Shown here: positions 45,125-53,242 of the stretch, piece by piece
Layout: the number at the start of each line of letters is the position of its first letter
Numbering within the stretch: the stretch's first letter is position 1
Assembly (NCBI GenBank): GCA_040387475.1
Contig: JAZKDT010000059.1
Coordinates: 1 to 64,000, forward strand
Direction: 5' to 3'
Length of the DNA stretch: 64,000 nucleotides
From: UBA4416 sp040387475
GTDB lineage: Bacteria; Bacteroidota; Bacteroidia; B-17B0; Aurantibacillaceae
The notes under the pieces: model-generated
Database searches by the model: none
Seen by the model: only the letters and a program-made list of their open reading frames with translations
Told to the model about the DNA's origin: nothing
Position numbers and translations under genes: made by a program

Positions 45125-47272
45125 ATGAAAAAAATTTATCTTCTCGTTCTTTTTTTATCCTGTTTCAGAGTTTACTCGCAGGTAGTTACTTATTATAAAG
45201 ATGCTGATTTGGATACGTATGGTAATCCGGCAATAAGTCAAAATTCGTCTACAGGTGCGCCCGTAGGTTACGTATTGGACAATACAGATTGTAACGACAG
45301 TGATCCAAATTCTAATCCCGGAGAAATAGATATTTGCAATAACATGGATGATAATTGCAACGGCTGGATTGACGAGGGAGGAACAACTACTTTTTACAGG
45401 GATTTTGACAACGACGGGTTTGGAATGGCGAGTAGCGGCACAACCCTTGCCTGTACAGCTCCTCCCGGTTATGCCGGCAATAATGCTGATTGTAACGACG
45501 GAAATGCAAATATTCATCCGGGTGCGACTGAAATTATTGGCGACGGTATAGATCAGGATTGTAATATGATGGAAATGTGTTACGTGGATGCTGATAATGA
45601 CGGATATCGGCCTAACAGCACGGCCACTGTAAATAGCTCTGACATGGATTGTGTTGATGCCTACGAGGCAACTCCGTCCGATCCGGTAGGCGATTGTGAT
45701 GATGCCAATATGAACATCAATCCCGGTCGTCCGGAGATGTGCAATGGCGTGGATGATGATTGCGACGGGCTTATTGACGAAGGATTTACTACGACTTACT
45801 ACAGGGATTTTGATAGCGATGGATACGGAATGGCTGCCAGCGGGACAACTATCGCATGTTCTGCTCCAACAGGATATGTATCTAATAATACAGATTGTAA
45901 CGATGGAAATTCCGCCATCCATCCAGGTGCTGTTGAAATTATTGGCGACGGGATAGACCAGAATTGCAACTCTATGGAAGTTTGCTACGCTGATGCAGAT
46001 AATGATGGCTACAGACCTAATAGCACGGCAACTGTTAATAGCTCTGATTTGGATTGTAATGATGCGTTCGAAGCTACAACCACAGATCCGGTTGGTGATT
46101 GTGATGATGCCAATTTTAACATTCATCCCGGAAGTTTCGAGATTTGCAATGGAATAGATGAAGACTGCGATAGTTTTATTGACGAAGGGCTAACCACCAC
46201 CTATTACCGTGATTTTGATAGTGATGGATATGGCATGGCCAGTAGTGGAACAACTGTTGCTTGTACCGCGCCTGCCGGATATGTATCTAATAATACAGAT
46301 TGTAACGATGGAGACCCAGGCGTTCATCCGGGTGCTACCGAAATTATTGGCGATGGAATCGACCAGGATTGCAACACCATGGAAGTGTGCTACGCTGATG
46401 CAGATAATGATGGATACCGCCCTAACAGCACAGCTACAGTAAACAGCTCTGATTTAGATTGCTTCGATGCTTTTGAAGCTGTTGGTGCGGATCCCACAGC
46501 AGATTGTAATGACAATGATTTTAACATGAATCCCGGGGTTGTAGATATTTGCAACGGCATGGATGATAATTGCAATAGTTGGATTGATGAAGGAGGGACG
46601 ACTATTTTCTACAGAGACTTTGATAGCGACGGATATGGCATGGCTGCAAGTGGCACTACTATGGCATGCTCTGCTCCTCCGGGTTATGCCTCAAATAATA
46701 TGGATTGTAATGATGCAGACGGGAACATCCATCCGGCAGCCACCGAGATTTGCGATGGAGCGAATGTTGATGAAAATTGTAATGGCTTAGCAGATGACTC
46801 TGATGCTTCCGCTATCAATACAATTGTATTTTATTTAGATGCAGATGGCGACAGTTTTGGCGTTACATCTAACTCCATTACCAAATGCGATCCTATTGGC
46901 TCATATTCGGCTATCATTGGCGGTGATTGTGATGACTCCAATCCAAATATTAATCCAAATATGTTAGAAATAGTGAATGGAATAGATGACAACTGTGACG
47001 GAGCCGTAGATGAATTATCAACTTCTATAGTTGAGTTAAGTACAATTGATAAAATTTATCTTTATCCAAATCCTGCCAGCGAAAAAATTACTGTTGTGGG
47101 AATCACATCCAAAACAAAATATCAAATTATCAATTATATTGGTGCAATAGTGCAGGAAGACTGGATTGATGCGGAAAACCCAACTATCCCTATCAAATCT
47201 CTATCATCGGGGTTGTATCAGGTAAAATTGATTAAAGACAAAACAAAAGCTATTAAATTAATTAAAGAATAA
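45125..47272 (+). CDS. MopE-type metal-binding-motif repeat protein with type A T9SS sorting domain
   Basis: 715 residues from the ATG at 45125 (MKKIYLLVL), which opens a proper signal peptide; an earlier in-frame ATG adds 13 residues. Nine MopE-like motifs of the form DCxDxxxxxxPGxxExCNGxDDNCDGxIDEG are separated by spacers with DxDNDGxG calcium-type loops. Units alternate in a super-repeat of about 136 residues. The C-terminal LYPNPASEKITVVG, then SSGLYQVKLI and KAIKLIKE, is a type A sorting domain. MopE binds copper in Methylococcus, but in this wider family metal binding is a prediction from the acidic motifs. A strong terminator follows. Confidence 0.9.
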   Translation: MKKIYLLVLFLSCFRVYSQVVTYYKDADLDTYGNPAISQNSSTGAPVGYVLDNTDCNDSDPNSNPGEIDICNNMDDNCNGWIDEGGTTTFYRDFDNDGFGMASSGTTLACTAPPGYAGNNADCNDGNANIHPGATEIIGDGIDQDCNMMEMCYVDADNDGYRPNSTATVNSSDMDCVDAYEATPSDPVGDCDDANMNINPGRPEMCNGVDDDCDGLIDEGFTTTYYRDFDSDGYGMAASGTTIACSAPTGYVSNNTDCNDGNSAIHPGAVEIIGDGIDQNCNSMEVCYADADNDGYRPNSTATVNSSDLDCNDAFEATTTDPVGDCDDANFNIHPGSFEICNGIDEDCDSFIDEGLTTTYYRDFDSDGYGMASSGTTVACTAPAGYVSNNTDCNDGDPGVHPGATEIIGDGIDQDCNTMEVCYADADNDGYRPNSTATVNSSDLDCFDAFEAVGADPTADCNDNDFNMNPGVVDICNGMDDNCNSWIDEGGTTIFYRDFDSDGYGMAASGTTMACSAPPGYASNNMDCNDADGNIHPAATEICDGANVDENCNGLADDSDASAINTIVFYLDADGDSFGVTSNSITKCDPIGSYSAIIGGDCDDSNPNINPNMLEIVNGIDDNCDGAVDELSTSIVELSTIDKIYLYPNPASEKITVVGITSKTKYQIINYIGAIVQEDWIDAENPTIPIKSLSSGLYQVKLIKDKTKAIKLIKE
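45400..46800 (+). repeat. Super-repeat of about 407 bp in the MopE-type gene
   Basis: Near-identical segments such as the one encoding NSTATVNSSD recur at about 45617, 46024 and 46430, a constant step of 407 bp (about 136 codons). The YRDFDSDGYGMA segment recurs four times. Confidence 0.8.
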
Positions 47273-47285
47273 GGTTTATAAACGT

Positions 47286-47319
47286 AAAAAAGCCGTTCCA
47301 ATACTGGAACGGCTTTTTT
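47286..47319. terminator. Bidirectional terminator between the MopE-type gene and carB
   Basis: AAAAAAGCCGTTCCA and TGGAACGGCTTTTTT form a perfect stem with an ATAC loop and A/T tracts on both sides, suitable for both convergent transcripts. Confidence 0.93.
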
Positions 47320-47335
47320 GTTTTTATTAAAACAA

Positions 47336-50146
47336 CTACTTGCTCAAATATAAATTACGTTCACTGTATATGTTTTGGAAATACTCGTCTTGCAAACTAT
47401 CAATAAAATAAATAGCTTCACCCGTTGATTTCATTTCAGGACCTAATTCCTTCTGAATCTCAGGGAATTTTTCGTAACTAAATACCGGAATTTTAATGGC
47501 GTATCCTTTTTGCTTAGGCTCAAATTTAAAATCTTTTACTTTAGCACCTAACATCACCTTTGTAGCATAATTTACATAAGGCTCATCGTATGCTTTAGCA
47601 ATAAATGGCACAGTACGCGATGCGCGGGGATTTGCCTCGATAATGTAAACGACCTCATCTTTAATGGCAAATTGTATATTTAATAGCCCAACGGTGTTCA
47701 AAGCCACTGCGATCGTTTTGGTATGTTGCTCCATTTGTTTCAGCACATTTTCGCTCAGGTCAAATGGAGGTAACACAGCATAACTATCTCCGCTGTGAAT
47801 ACCAGCAGGCTCAATATGTTCCATCATACCAATAATGTGAACATCTTTGCCGTCACAAATCGAATCCGATTCAGCTTCAATGGCATTTTGCAAAAAGTGA
47901 TCCAATAAAACCTGGTTGCCCGGCAAATCGTGCAGTAATTTAACCACGTGCTGTTCAAGTTCTTCTTCATTAATAACAATCTTCATGCTTTGTCCACCTA
48001 ATACATAACTCGGGCGAACCAATAAAGGAAAGCCCAATTCTTTAGATAAGGTAATCGCTTCTTCAGCATCTGTAATAACTCCGAACTTAGGATAAGGGAT
48101 ATTATGATCTTTTAATAAGTTAGAAAATCTTCCCCTGTCTTCAGCAAGATCTAAGGATTTAAAATCGGTGCCTATAATTTTAATGCCATAACGTTCTAAT
48201 TTCTCTGCTAATTTCAAAGCTGTTTGGCCACCTAATTGAACAATCACACCCACAGGTTTTTCATGTAAAATGATATCGTAAATATGCTCCCAGAACACCG
48301 GTTCAAAATATAATTTATCGGCCGTACTAAAATCAGTACTAACAGTTTCCGGGTTACAGTTGATCATGATTGTTTCGTAACCCATTTCTTTGGCTGCTAA
48401 AACGCCATGTACACAGCTGTAATCGAACTCAATACCCTGACCAATACGGTTTGGTCCGCTGCCTAAGATGATCACTTTCTTTTTATCTGTGCGAATACTT
48501 TCATTTTCATCTTCAAACGTCGAATAATAATAAGGCGTCTTTGCTTCAAACTCCGCCGCACAGGTATCAACCATTTTAAAGACGCGGTTAATATTCATTT
48601 CCTTACGCTTATTATAAACCTCACTTTCCAAACAACGCAACAAATGCGCTACTTGCCTGTCGGCATATCCCATTTGTTTCACTTCATAAAGTATATCTCT
48701 TGGAATATCACTTAACTTATACTTAGATACTTCATTCTCCAAAGCAATCATCTGTTCGATTTGCTCCAGGAACCACATATCAATGCGCGTTAGCTTTTGA
48801 ATTGTTTTGATAGAAATACCCAATTTCATCGCATCATAGATCATGAACAAACGATTCCAACTTGGCCTTTCCAACCCCGCTAATAATTCGGCCTGATTTG
48901 TATTTTCTTTTCCATCTGCACCTAAACCATTGCGTTTAATTTCCAATGATTGACAAGCTTTTTGCAGAGCTTCCTGGAAAGAACGGCCGATCGCCATTAC
49001 CTCACCAACCGACTTCATCTGGAAACCTAATTCGCGATTACAACCTTTAAATTTATCGAAGTTCCAACGTGGAATTTTTACGATCACATAATCCAAAGTT
49101 GGTTCAAAATATGCTGACGTTTGTTTCGTAATTTGATTTTGTAGTTCATCCAACGTATATCCAATGGCTAATTTACTGGCGATACGCGCAATTGGGTAAC
49201 CGGTTGCTTTACTGGCTAATGCAGATGACCGGGATACACGCGGGTTAATTTCAATGGCAATGATCTCTTCTTTTTCGTCATCGCTTACCGCAAATTGCAC
49301 GTTACATCCACCCGAGAAATTACCAATACTGCGCATCATTTTGATAGCCATGGTACGCATTTTTTGATAGGTGCTATCACTTAATGTTTGTGCAGGAGCT
49401 ACTGTAATACTGTCTCCGGTATGCACACCCATTGGATCAAAATTTTCGATGGAACAAATAATCGCTACGTTATCGCTCTTATCACGCAACAATTCCAATT
49501 CATATTCTTTCCAGCCTAAAACAGCTTTATCAATTAAAACTTCATGTATCGGTGAAGTCTGCAAACCTCTGTTCAATAAGTGATCATAATCTTCTTTTTT
49601 ATAAACTACTGAACCACCGCTTCCACCAAGGGTAAACGAAGGGCGGATCACTAAAGGAAATCCAAACTCCTGGGCAATAGATTTACCTTCTAAAAATGAC
49701 TTAGCTATTTTAGACGGAGCCATAGAGACACCAATCTCATTCATGCGGATGCGGAACAAATCTCTATCTTCGGTTACCTTAATTGCATCGATATCAACAC
49801 CGATCATTTTCACCCCGTATTTTTTCCATATGCCCAGGTCATCACACTTTAAAGCCAGGTTTAATGCTGTTTGTCCGCCCATTGTCGGCAATACAGCATC
49901 AATTTTTCTTTCTTCCAAAATTTTGATGATCGATTTTACTTCCAGAGGCAACAGGTATATATGATCTGCCGTTACTTTGTCAGTCATGATCGTAGCGGGA
50001 TTGGAATTGATTAATGTGACTTCAATACCTTCCTCGCGAAGGCTTTTAGCAGACTGGGAACCTGAGTAATCAAACTCGCAGGCCTGACCAATAATAATGG
50101 GGCCGGAACCAATAATTAAAACGGATTTTATAGATGTGTCTTTCAT
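47336..50146 (-). CDS. carB: Carbamoyl-phosphate synthase large subunit, without the allosteric domain
   Basis: 936 residues. Both ATP-grasp halves are present: SVLIIGSGPIIIGQACEFDY at the start, FTLGGSGGSVVY, and the second-half VIILGSGPNRIGQGIEFDY and PSYVLGGQSM. The enzyme makes carbamoyl phosphate from glutamine-derived ammonia, bicarbonate and 2 ATP for arginine and pyrimidines. The sequence ends shortly after LGPEMKSTGEAIYFIDSLQD, where E. coli CarB (1073 residues) continues with an MGS-type domain that binds UMP, IMP and ornithine. That domain is absent, as in many Bacteroidota. No carA is in the window. A dihydroorotase-family gene lies about 13 kb downstream of it on the map. Confidence 0.95.
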   Translation of the reverse strand: MKDTSIKSVLIIGSGPIIIGQACEFDYSGSQSAKSLREEGIEVTLINSNPATIMTDKVTADHIYLLPLEVKSIIKILEERKIDAVLPTMGGQTALNLALKCDDLGIWKKYGVKMIGVDIDAIKVTEDRDLFRIRMNEIGVSMAPSKIAKSFLEGKSIAQEFGFPLVIRPSFTLGGSGGSVVYKKEDYDHLLNRGLQTSPIHEVLIDKAVLGWKEYELELLRDKSDNVAIICSIENFDPMGVHTGDSITVAPAQTLSDSTYQKMRTMAIKMMRSIGNFSGGCNVQFAVSDDEKEEIIAIEINPRVSRSSALASKATGYPIARIASKLAIGYTLDELQNQITKQTSAYFEPTLDYVIVKIPRWNFDKFKGCNRELGFQMKSVGEVMAIGRSFQEALQKACQSLEIKRNGLGADGKENTNQAELLAGLERPSWNRLFMIYDAMKLGISIKTIQKLTRIDMWFLEQIEQMIALENEVSKYKLSDIPRDILYEVKQMGYADRQVAHLLRCLESEVYNKRKEMNINRVFKMVDTCAAEFEAKTPYYYSTFEDENESIRTDKKKVIILGSGPNRIGQGIEFDYSCVHGVLAAKEMGYETIMINCNPETVSTDFSTADKLYFEPVFWEHIYDIILHEKPVGVIVQLGGQTALKLAEKLERYGIKIIGTDFKSLDLAEDRGRFSNLLKDHNIPYPKFGVITDAEEAITLSKELGFPLLVRPSYVLGGQSMKIVINEEELEQHVVKLLHDLPGNQVLLDHFLQNAIEAESDSICDGKDVHIIGMMEHIEPAGIHSGDSYAVLPPFDLSENVLKQMEQHTKTIAVALNTVGLLNIQFAIKDEVVYIIEANPRASRTVPFIAKAYDEPYVNYATKVMLGAKVKDFKFEPKQKGYAIKIPVFSYEKFPEIQKELGPEMKSTGEAIYFIDSLQDEYFQNIYSERNLYLSK

Positions 50147-50155
50147 AATTTAGTT

Positions 50156-50247
50156 TAAAGTTTGAAAGTTGAGAAAGTTTGAAAGTTGGATTACATAGCA
50201 GAAAATTGATTAAACTTTCTAAACCTTTGAACTTTAAAACTTTCCAA
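50156..50247. repeat. AT-rich imperfect inverted and direct repeats upstream of carB
   Basis: AAGTTTGAAAGTTG occurs twice in a row (50159 and 50176), and AAACTTTCTAAACC and AAAACTTTCCAAACC lie opposite at 50212-50247, so the region can fold back on itself. It covers most of the 215-bp gap between carB and the next gene and probably includes the carB leader. Confidence 0.6.
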
Positions 50248-50361
50248 ACCATTGGAAAAAACAAACTTGGTAAAGATAGCGCTTTGATAGACTTTTGCCT
50301 TATTAAGATTTTAACATTTAATTAATAAGCAGGCTTTTTGTTTTAATTCGTAAGTTTGTTA

Positions 50362-50916
50362 GTGTTTACTTATAAAAATAGCCTGTTTTCTGCACTTTTA
50401 GTTCTCCCGTGCTTGTTAACAATGGCTCAGGACGACTACACGGGCCCAAAAGCCAGGGATTATACTAAAGATCCTGCTAAAAACGCGGCTTTTATTGAAC
50501 TGGGAGGAAATGCAGGCTTGTATTCCTTGAATTTTGAACGCATTTACTATTACCGTGAAAAACTTAAAATAAGTGGCCGTTTGGGATTTGCGCCCAGCTT
50601 TAACGGAATCTATATTGAACAGATCTATCTTTTAGAAAACAATTTTATCCTATTTTCAAATCCACATCACCTGGAATTGGGCCTTGGAGCTACCCTGCAA
50701 CGTCGTTATAATGAACGCCCCGGTTTTCCTGATAATTATTTCTGGGAGAATATCATTTTTGGCGCAGGTCGTGTTGGCTATCGTTATCAGAAACAGGATG
50801 ACGGATTTTTTATCCGAGGTGCCTTAACGCCCATCTTTATGAGCAATGATGCTTTGGGGTTTCATTCTGATTATTTTCAGTTTTGGGCTGGAGTAAGCGT
50901 TGGGGCAAGTTTTTAA
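50362..50916 (+). CDS. Predicted secreted or outer-membrane protein, function unknown
   Basis: About 184 residues. A signal peptide ends at LTMAQ. The mature part has strands such as AAFIELGGNAGLYSLNFERIYY (cited in part), KISGRLGFAPSF, NPHHLELGLGATLQRRY and a closing FQFWAGVSVGASF, which looks like a small outer-membrane barrel. No family is recognised. There is no in-frame ATG at the N-terminus. TTG at 50356 lies inside a TAAGTTTG sequence that fits a -7 promoter element, so the GTG at 50362 is preferred; this would make the mRNA nearly leaderless. Confidence 0.65.
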   Translation: MFTYKNSLFSALLVLPCLLTMAQDDYTGPKARDYTKDPAKNAAFIELGGNAGLYSLNFERIYYYREKLKISGRLGFAPSFNGIYIEQIYLLENNFILFSNPHHLELGLGATLQRRYNERPGFPDNYFWENIIFGAGRVGYRYQKQDDGFFIRGALTPIFMSNDALGFHSDYFQFWAGVSVGASF

Positions 50917-50933
50917 AACACCTTAACAATTGT

Positions 50934-51047
50934 ATTTTCGAGTAACATTTACTTGTTCTTTATAAATGTGTATCGAGAAGTATTTTGATAAGCAGTTCTC
51001 GATACAATTTTTTGCGAGATGCAGGCAAAAAAATCATTCGAACTGCC
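50934..51047. repeat. REP/BIME-like palindromic element, copy B
   Basis: ATTTTCGAGTAACATTT, TATCGAGAAG, TTCTCGATACAATTTTTT and TCATTCGAACTGCC follow each other in the same order and spacing as in copy A (29604-29711). The inner CGAGAAG/TTCTCG arms are intact, the outer arms are partly eroded. It lies between two convergent genes. Confidence 0.75.
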
Positions 51048-51053
51048 AAACAC

Positions 51054-52460
51054 TTATTTATTTAATTCCATCTGCAGTTGATACTTCAAAGATTTTAGCT
51101 TTAAATAAGGGATCTTCAGTAAGTTTTTATTCTTTGTTTGCAGATATACTTCGTTCATAACCCATTGAATAGCATATTGGTAATATTGTTTGGGATGAGT
51201 GCGTTTAAAATCAATGTCTCGGTCGGTCGATGTTTCCCACTCCAGGCGCTGATCCAAAAATTCATTTTTTACTTCGTTGTATAATTCCGTTCCTTTGATG
51301 GGATACGCAACTGTGATGGTATACTGCGAAGGATTAGATTGCACCAAATGTTCGATCGTTTCTTTAATATCATCTTTGGTTTCTCCTGGATAACCCAACA
51401 TGATAAACGTTCCTGCTTCCAGGCCATGCTGCTTAGCAAGGTTTATCATCTGTCGTGTTTGCATCACATCCACTCGTCTATCCATAGCATCGATTATTTT
51501 TTGAGAACCACTTTCGGCACCAACCCAAACCCTAAAACAACCGCTCGCTTTTAAAGTTTTGATCACCTCTTCATTTAACCTATCCGCACGCGAAATAATT
51601 TCATAAGGGATGCCCGCGCCCTGCTTTTTTACCTCTTCTGCAAATTCGTTTAGCCACTTATGATGAATGGTGAACACGTCGTCCACAAACCAAATCATAT
51701 CAGGATTGTAAATATCTTTGATTTGTTTCATTTCCTGTGCAACTAATTGCGGAGAACGTCGCCGATAGGTGCCGCCATATACAGCGCGACTGCACCATTT
51801 GCAGGTATACGGACAACCACGCATGGTATTGACGCTCATCATACTATAACCGTGGTGGTTTTTCCATCCATTCAAATAAGGCGTGAAATCAATCTTCTGG
51901 CGGTTTGGAAATGGCAATGTGTTCACATCCTTTATTAAAGCGCGTTCAGGAGTGGTAATTACTTTTCCATTTTCTAAATAAGCAATTCCTTTGATTGAGG
52001 ACAAAGCGTCGCTTCTCGACTTCGCTCGAAGTGACAGGTCTGTCGTTGTGTTTAAAAATTGAATCAGTTCCAGTGTTGTTTCTTCGCCTTCGCCGATGAT
52101 AATAAAGTCTCCGCCGTAATTCAAAAAATTCTCCGTGTGATTTCTTACTTCCGGTCCGCCCAAAATAACCTTAGTATGGCTCAACGTATTTTGCGATCGA
52201 ATGAATTTTATGATCTTCAAAACGTTGAGCTTTGTCATTAGGTTAGTATAAATAGCAATCACATCCGGTTTTTGATCCAGTAAGTTTTCTTTAAGTTTAT
52301 CGAGCGTTGAAAATGTAGAATCAAACACCTCATTTTCGAAACCATGTTTTTCTATGAATGAGGAAATATATAATATACCCAATGGCACATATGGCCGCAT
52401 GATCTGAAGTTCTTTCGGATCTTCGCTTAAAAAATAACCATGTGTAAAAAGGATCTTCAT
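51054..52460 (-). CDS. B12-binding-type radical SAM protein D, with in-frame REP insert
   Basis: 468 residues. An N-terminal Rossmann-like cobalamin-domain region (residues 1-135; PLGILYISSFIEKHG, VILGGPEV, IIGEGEET) without the DxHxxG motif of classical B12 proteins. The radical SAM core has GCPYTCKWC (Cys216, 220, 223) and GAESGSQKIIDAMDRR. Such enzymes do radical methylation, cyclisation or bond rearrangement on unactivated carbons. Residues about 142-153 (LSLRAKSRSDAL) come from a REP-like palindrome and make this linker 11 residues longer than in its paralogue at 53214-54674. It is the last gene of the nine-gene operon, with a 1-bp TAATG overlap with the methyltransferase before it. Confidence 0.9.
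   Translation of the reverse strand: MKILFTHGYFLSEDPKELQIMRPYVPLGILYISSFIEKHGFENEVFDSTFSTLDKLKENLLDQKPDVIAIYTNLMTKLNVLKIIKFIRSQNTLSHTKVILGGPEVRNHTENFLNYGGDFIIIGEGEETTLELIQFLNTTTDLSLRAKSRSDALSSIKGIAYLENGKVITTPERALIKDVNTLPFPNRQKIDFTPYLNGWKNHHGYSMMSVNTMRGCPYTCKWCSRAVYGGTYRRRSPQLVAQEMKQIKDIYNPDMIWFVDDVFTIHHKWLNEFAEEVKKQGAGIPYEIISRADRLNEEVIKTLKASGCFRVWVGAESGSQKIIDAMDRRVDVMQTRQMINLAKQHGLEAGTFIMLGYPGETKDDIKETIEHLVQSNPSQYTITVAYPIKGTELYNEVKNEFLDQRLEWETSTDRDIDFKRTHPKQYYQYAIQWVMNEVYLQTKNKNLLKIPYLKLKSLKYQLQMELNK
52004..52036 (-). repeat. REP-like palindrome inserted in frame in a radical SAM gene
   Basis: On the minus strand TGTCACTTCGAG, GCGAA and GTCGAGAAG follow each other, a compact form of the core found at the ends of elements A and B. 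The CTTCGA/TCGAAG arms can fold. About 33 bp, or 11 codons, matches the extra length of the protein linker. Confidence 0.75.
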
Positions 52461-53242
52461 TATTTCTTTTTAAAGGTAATGATATAATGATCAGCAAAAT
52501 TGGAAAAAAACGAAAATGAACACATACGATCAGCGAAACGTAATACGTTCAAAAACAATTGTCTCTTTAAAAAATACGGTTCCAAATAGGAAGGCGGCAC
52601 AAATAATCCAATTGGCTTCGATATTATACATTCATAATCGTCGCCAAATAATTCTTTAAAATATTCAGGACTGTAATAATAGGTTTTAAATTTCTCATCA
52701 TTGATAATGGTCTCAACTCCTGTTTTATTTTGACGGCGAATCGATCTATCCTTATCTTTTTTGAGTGCAAAATAAAAGCGTTCCCATAAACATTGTGTTC
52801 CCATAATAACAAATACTAATTGATCACCTTTTTTTTGAAGAGAATCACAGCCGTTCCTAAATTGTATGAGTTCATTAGCATTAAGGCAATTTAATCCGCC
52901 AAAATTGGAAAAAATTAAATCATATTTATCTTTTTCCAAGGAACCAATGTGAATACAGTTCAATTGTCTGAATTCAACCTTCTTTGTTTTTTGCTTCGCC
53001 ACCTCTATCATCCCTTCAGAAATATCAGTACCTAATACCTCTACGCCTTTTTTGGAAAACCACAAGGCATCTTCACCTGTTCCGCAATTAACTTCCAGTA
53101 CTTGCTTTATATTATTTTCAATAACTTTTCTTAATTGCCTGCGCACCTGGTCACGTTGAGCCTCACCAATCATTGAATAGGTAAAATGATTGTCATAATT
53201 TATGGCGTAACTATCAAAGGCTTGCGGCTGCAATGGGCTCAA
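52460..53242 (-). CDS. Class I SAM-dependent methyltransferase
   Basis: 260 residues. Motif I is VLEVNCGTGEDALWF (about 48-62), followed by GTDISEGMIEVAKQK and LIFSNFGGLNCL. The N-terminal YAINYDNHFTYS stretch is common in methyltransferases that act on small molecules or lipids. The Cys in motif I (NCGTG in place of GCGTG) is a small oddity. The gene overlaps the preceding radical SAM gene by 29 bp and the following one by 1 bp, so it is tightly coupled in the operon. The substrate is unknown. Confidence 0.88.
   Translation of the reverse strand: MSPLQPQAFDSYAINYDNHFTYSMIGEAQRDQVRRQLRKVIENNIKQVLEVNCGTGEDALWFSKKGVEVLGTDISEGMIEVAKQKTKKVEFRQLNCIHIGSLEKDKYDLIFSNFGGLNCLNANELIQFRNGCDSLQKKGDQLVFVIMGTQCLWERFYFALKKDKDRSIRRQNKTGVETIINDEKFKTYYYSPEYFKELFGDDYECIISKPIGLFVPPSYLEPYFLKRQLFLNVLRFADRMCSFSFFSNFADHYIITFKKK

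Noticed and set aside
45155..46126. Open frame of 323 codons on the minus strand under the MopE-type gene
   Set aside because: It is an antisense shadow of the repetitive acidic coding sequence. The translation is low in variety, has no domain, and the plus-strand protein has signal peptide, motifs and sorting domain.
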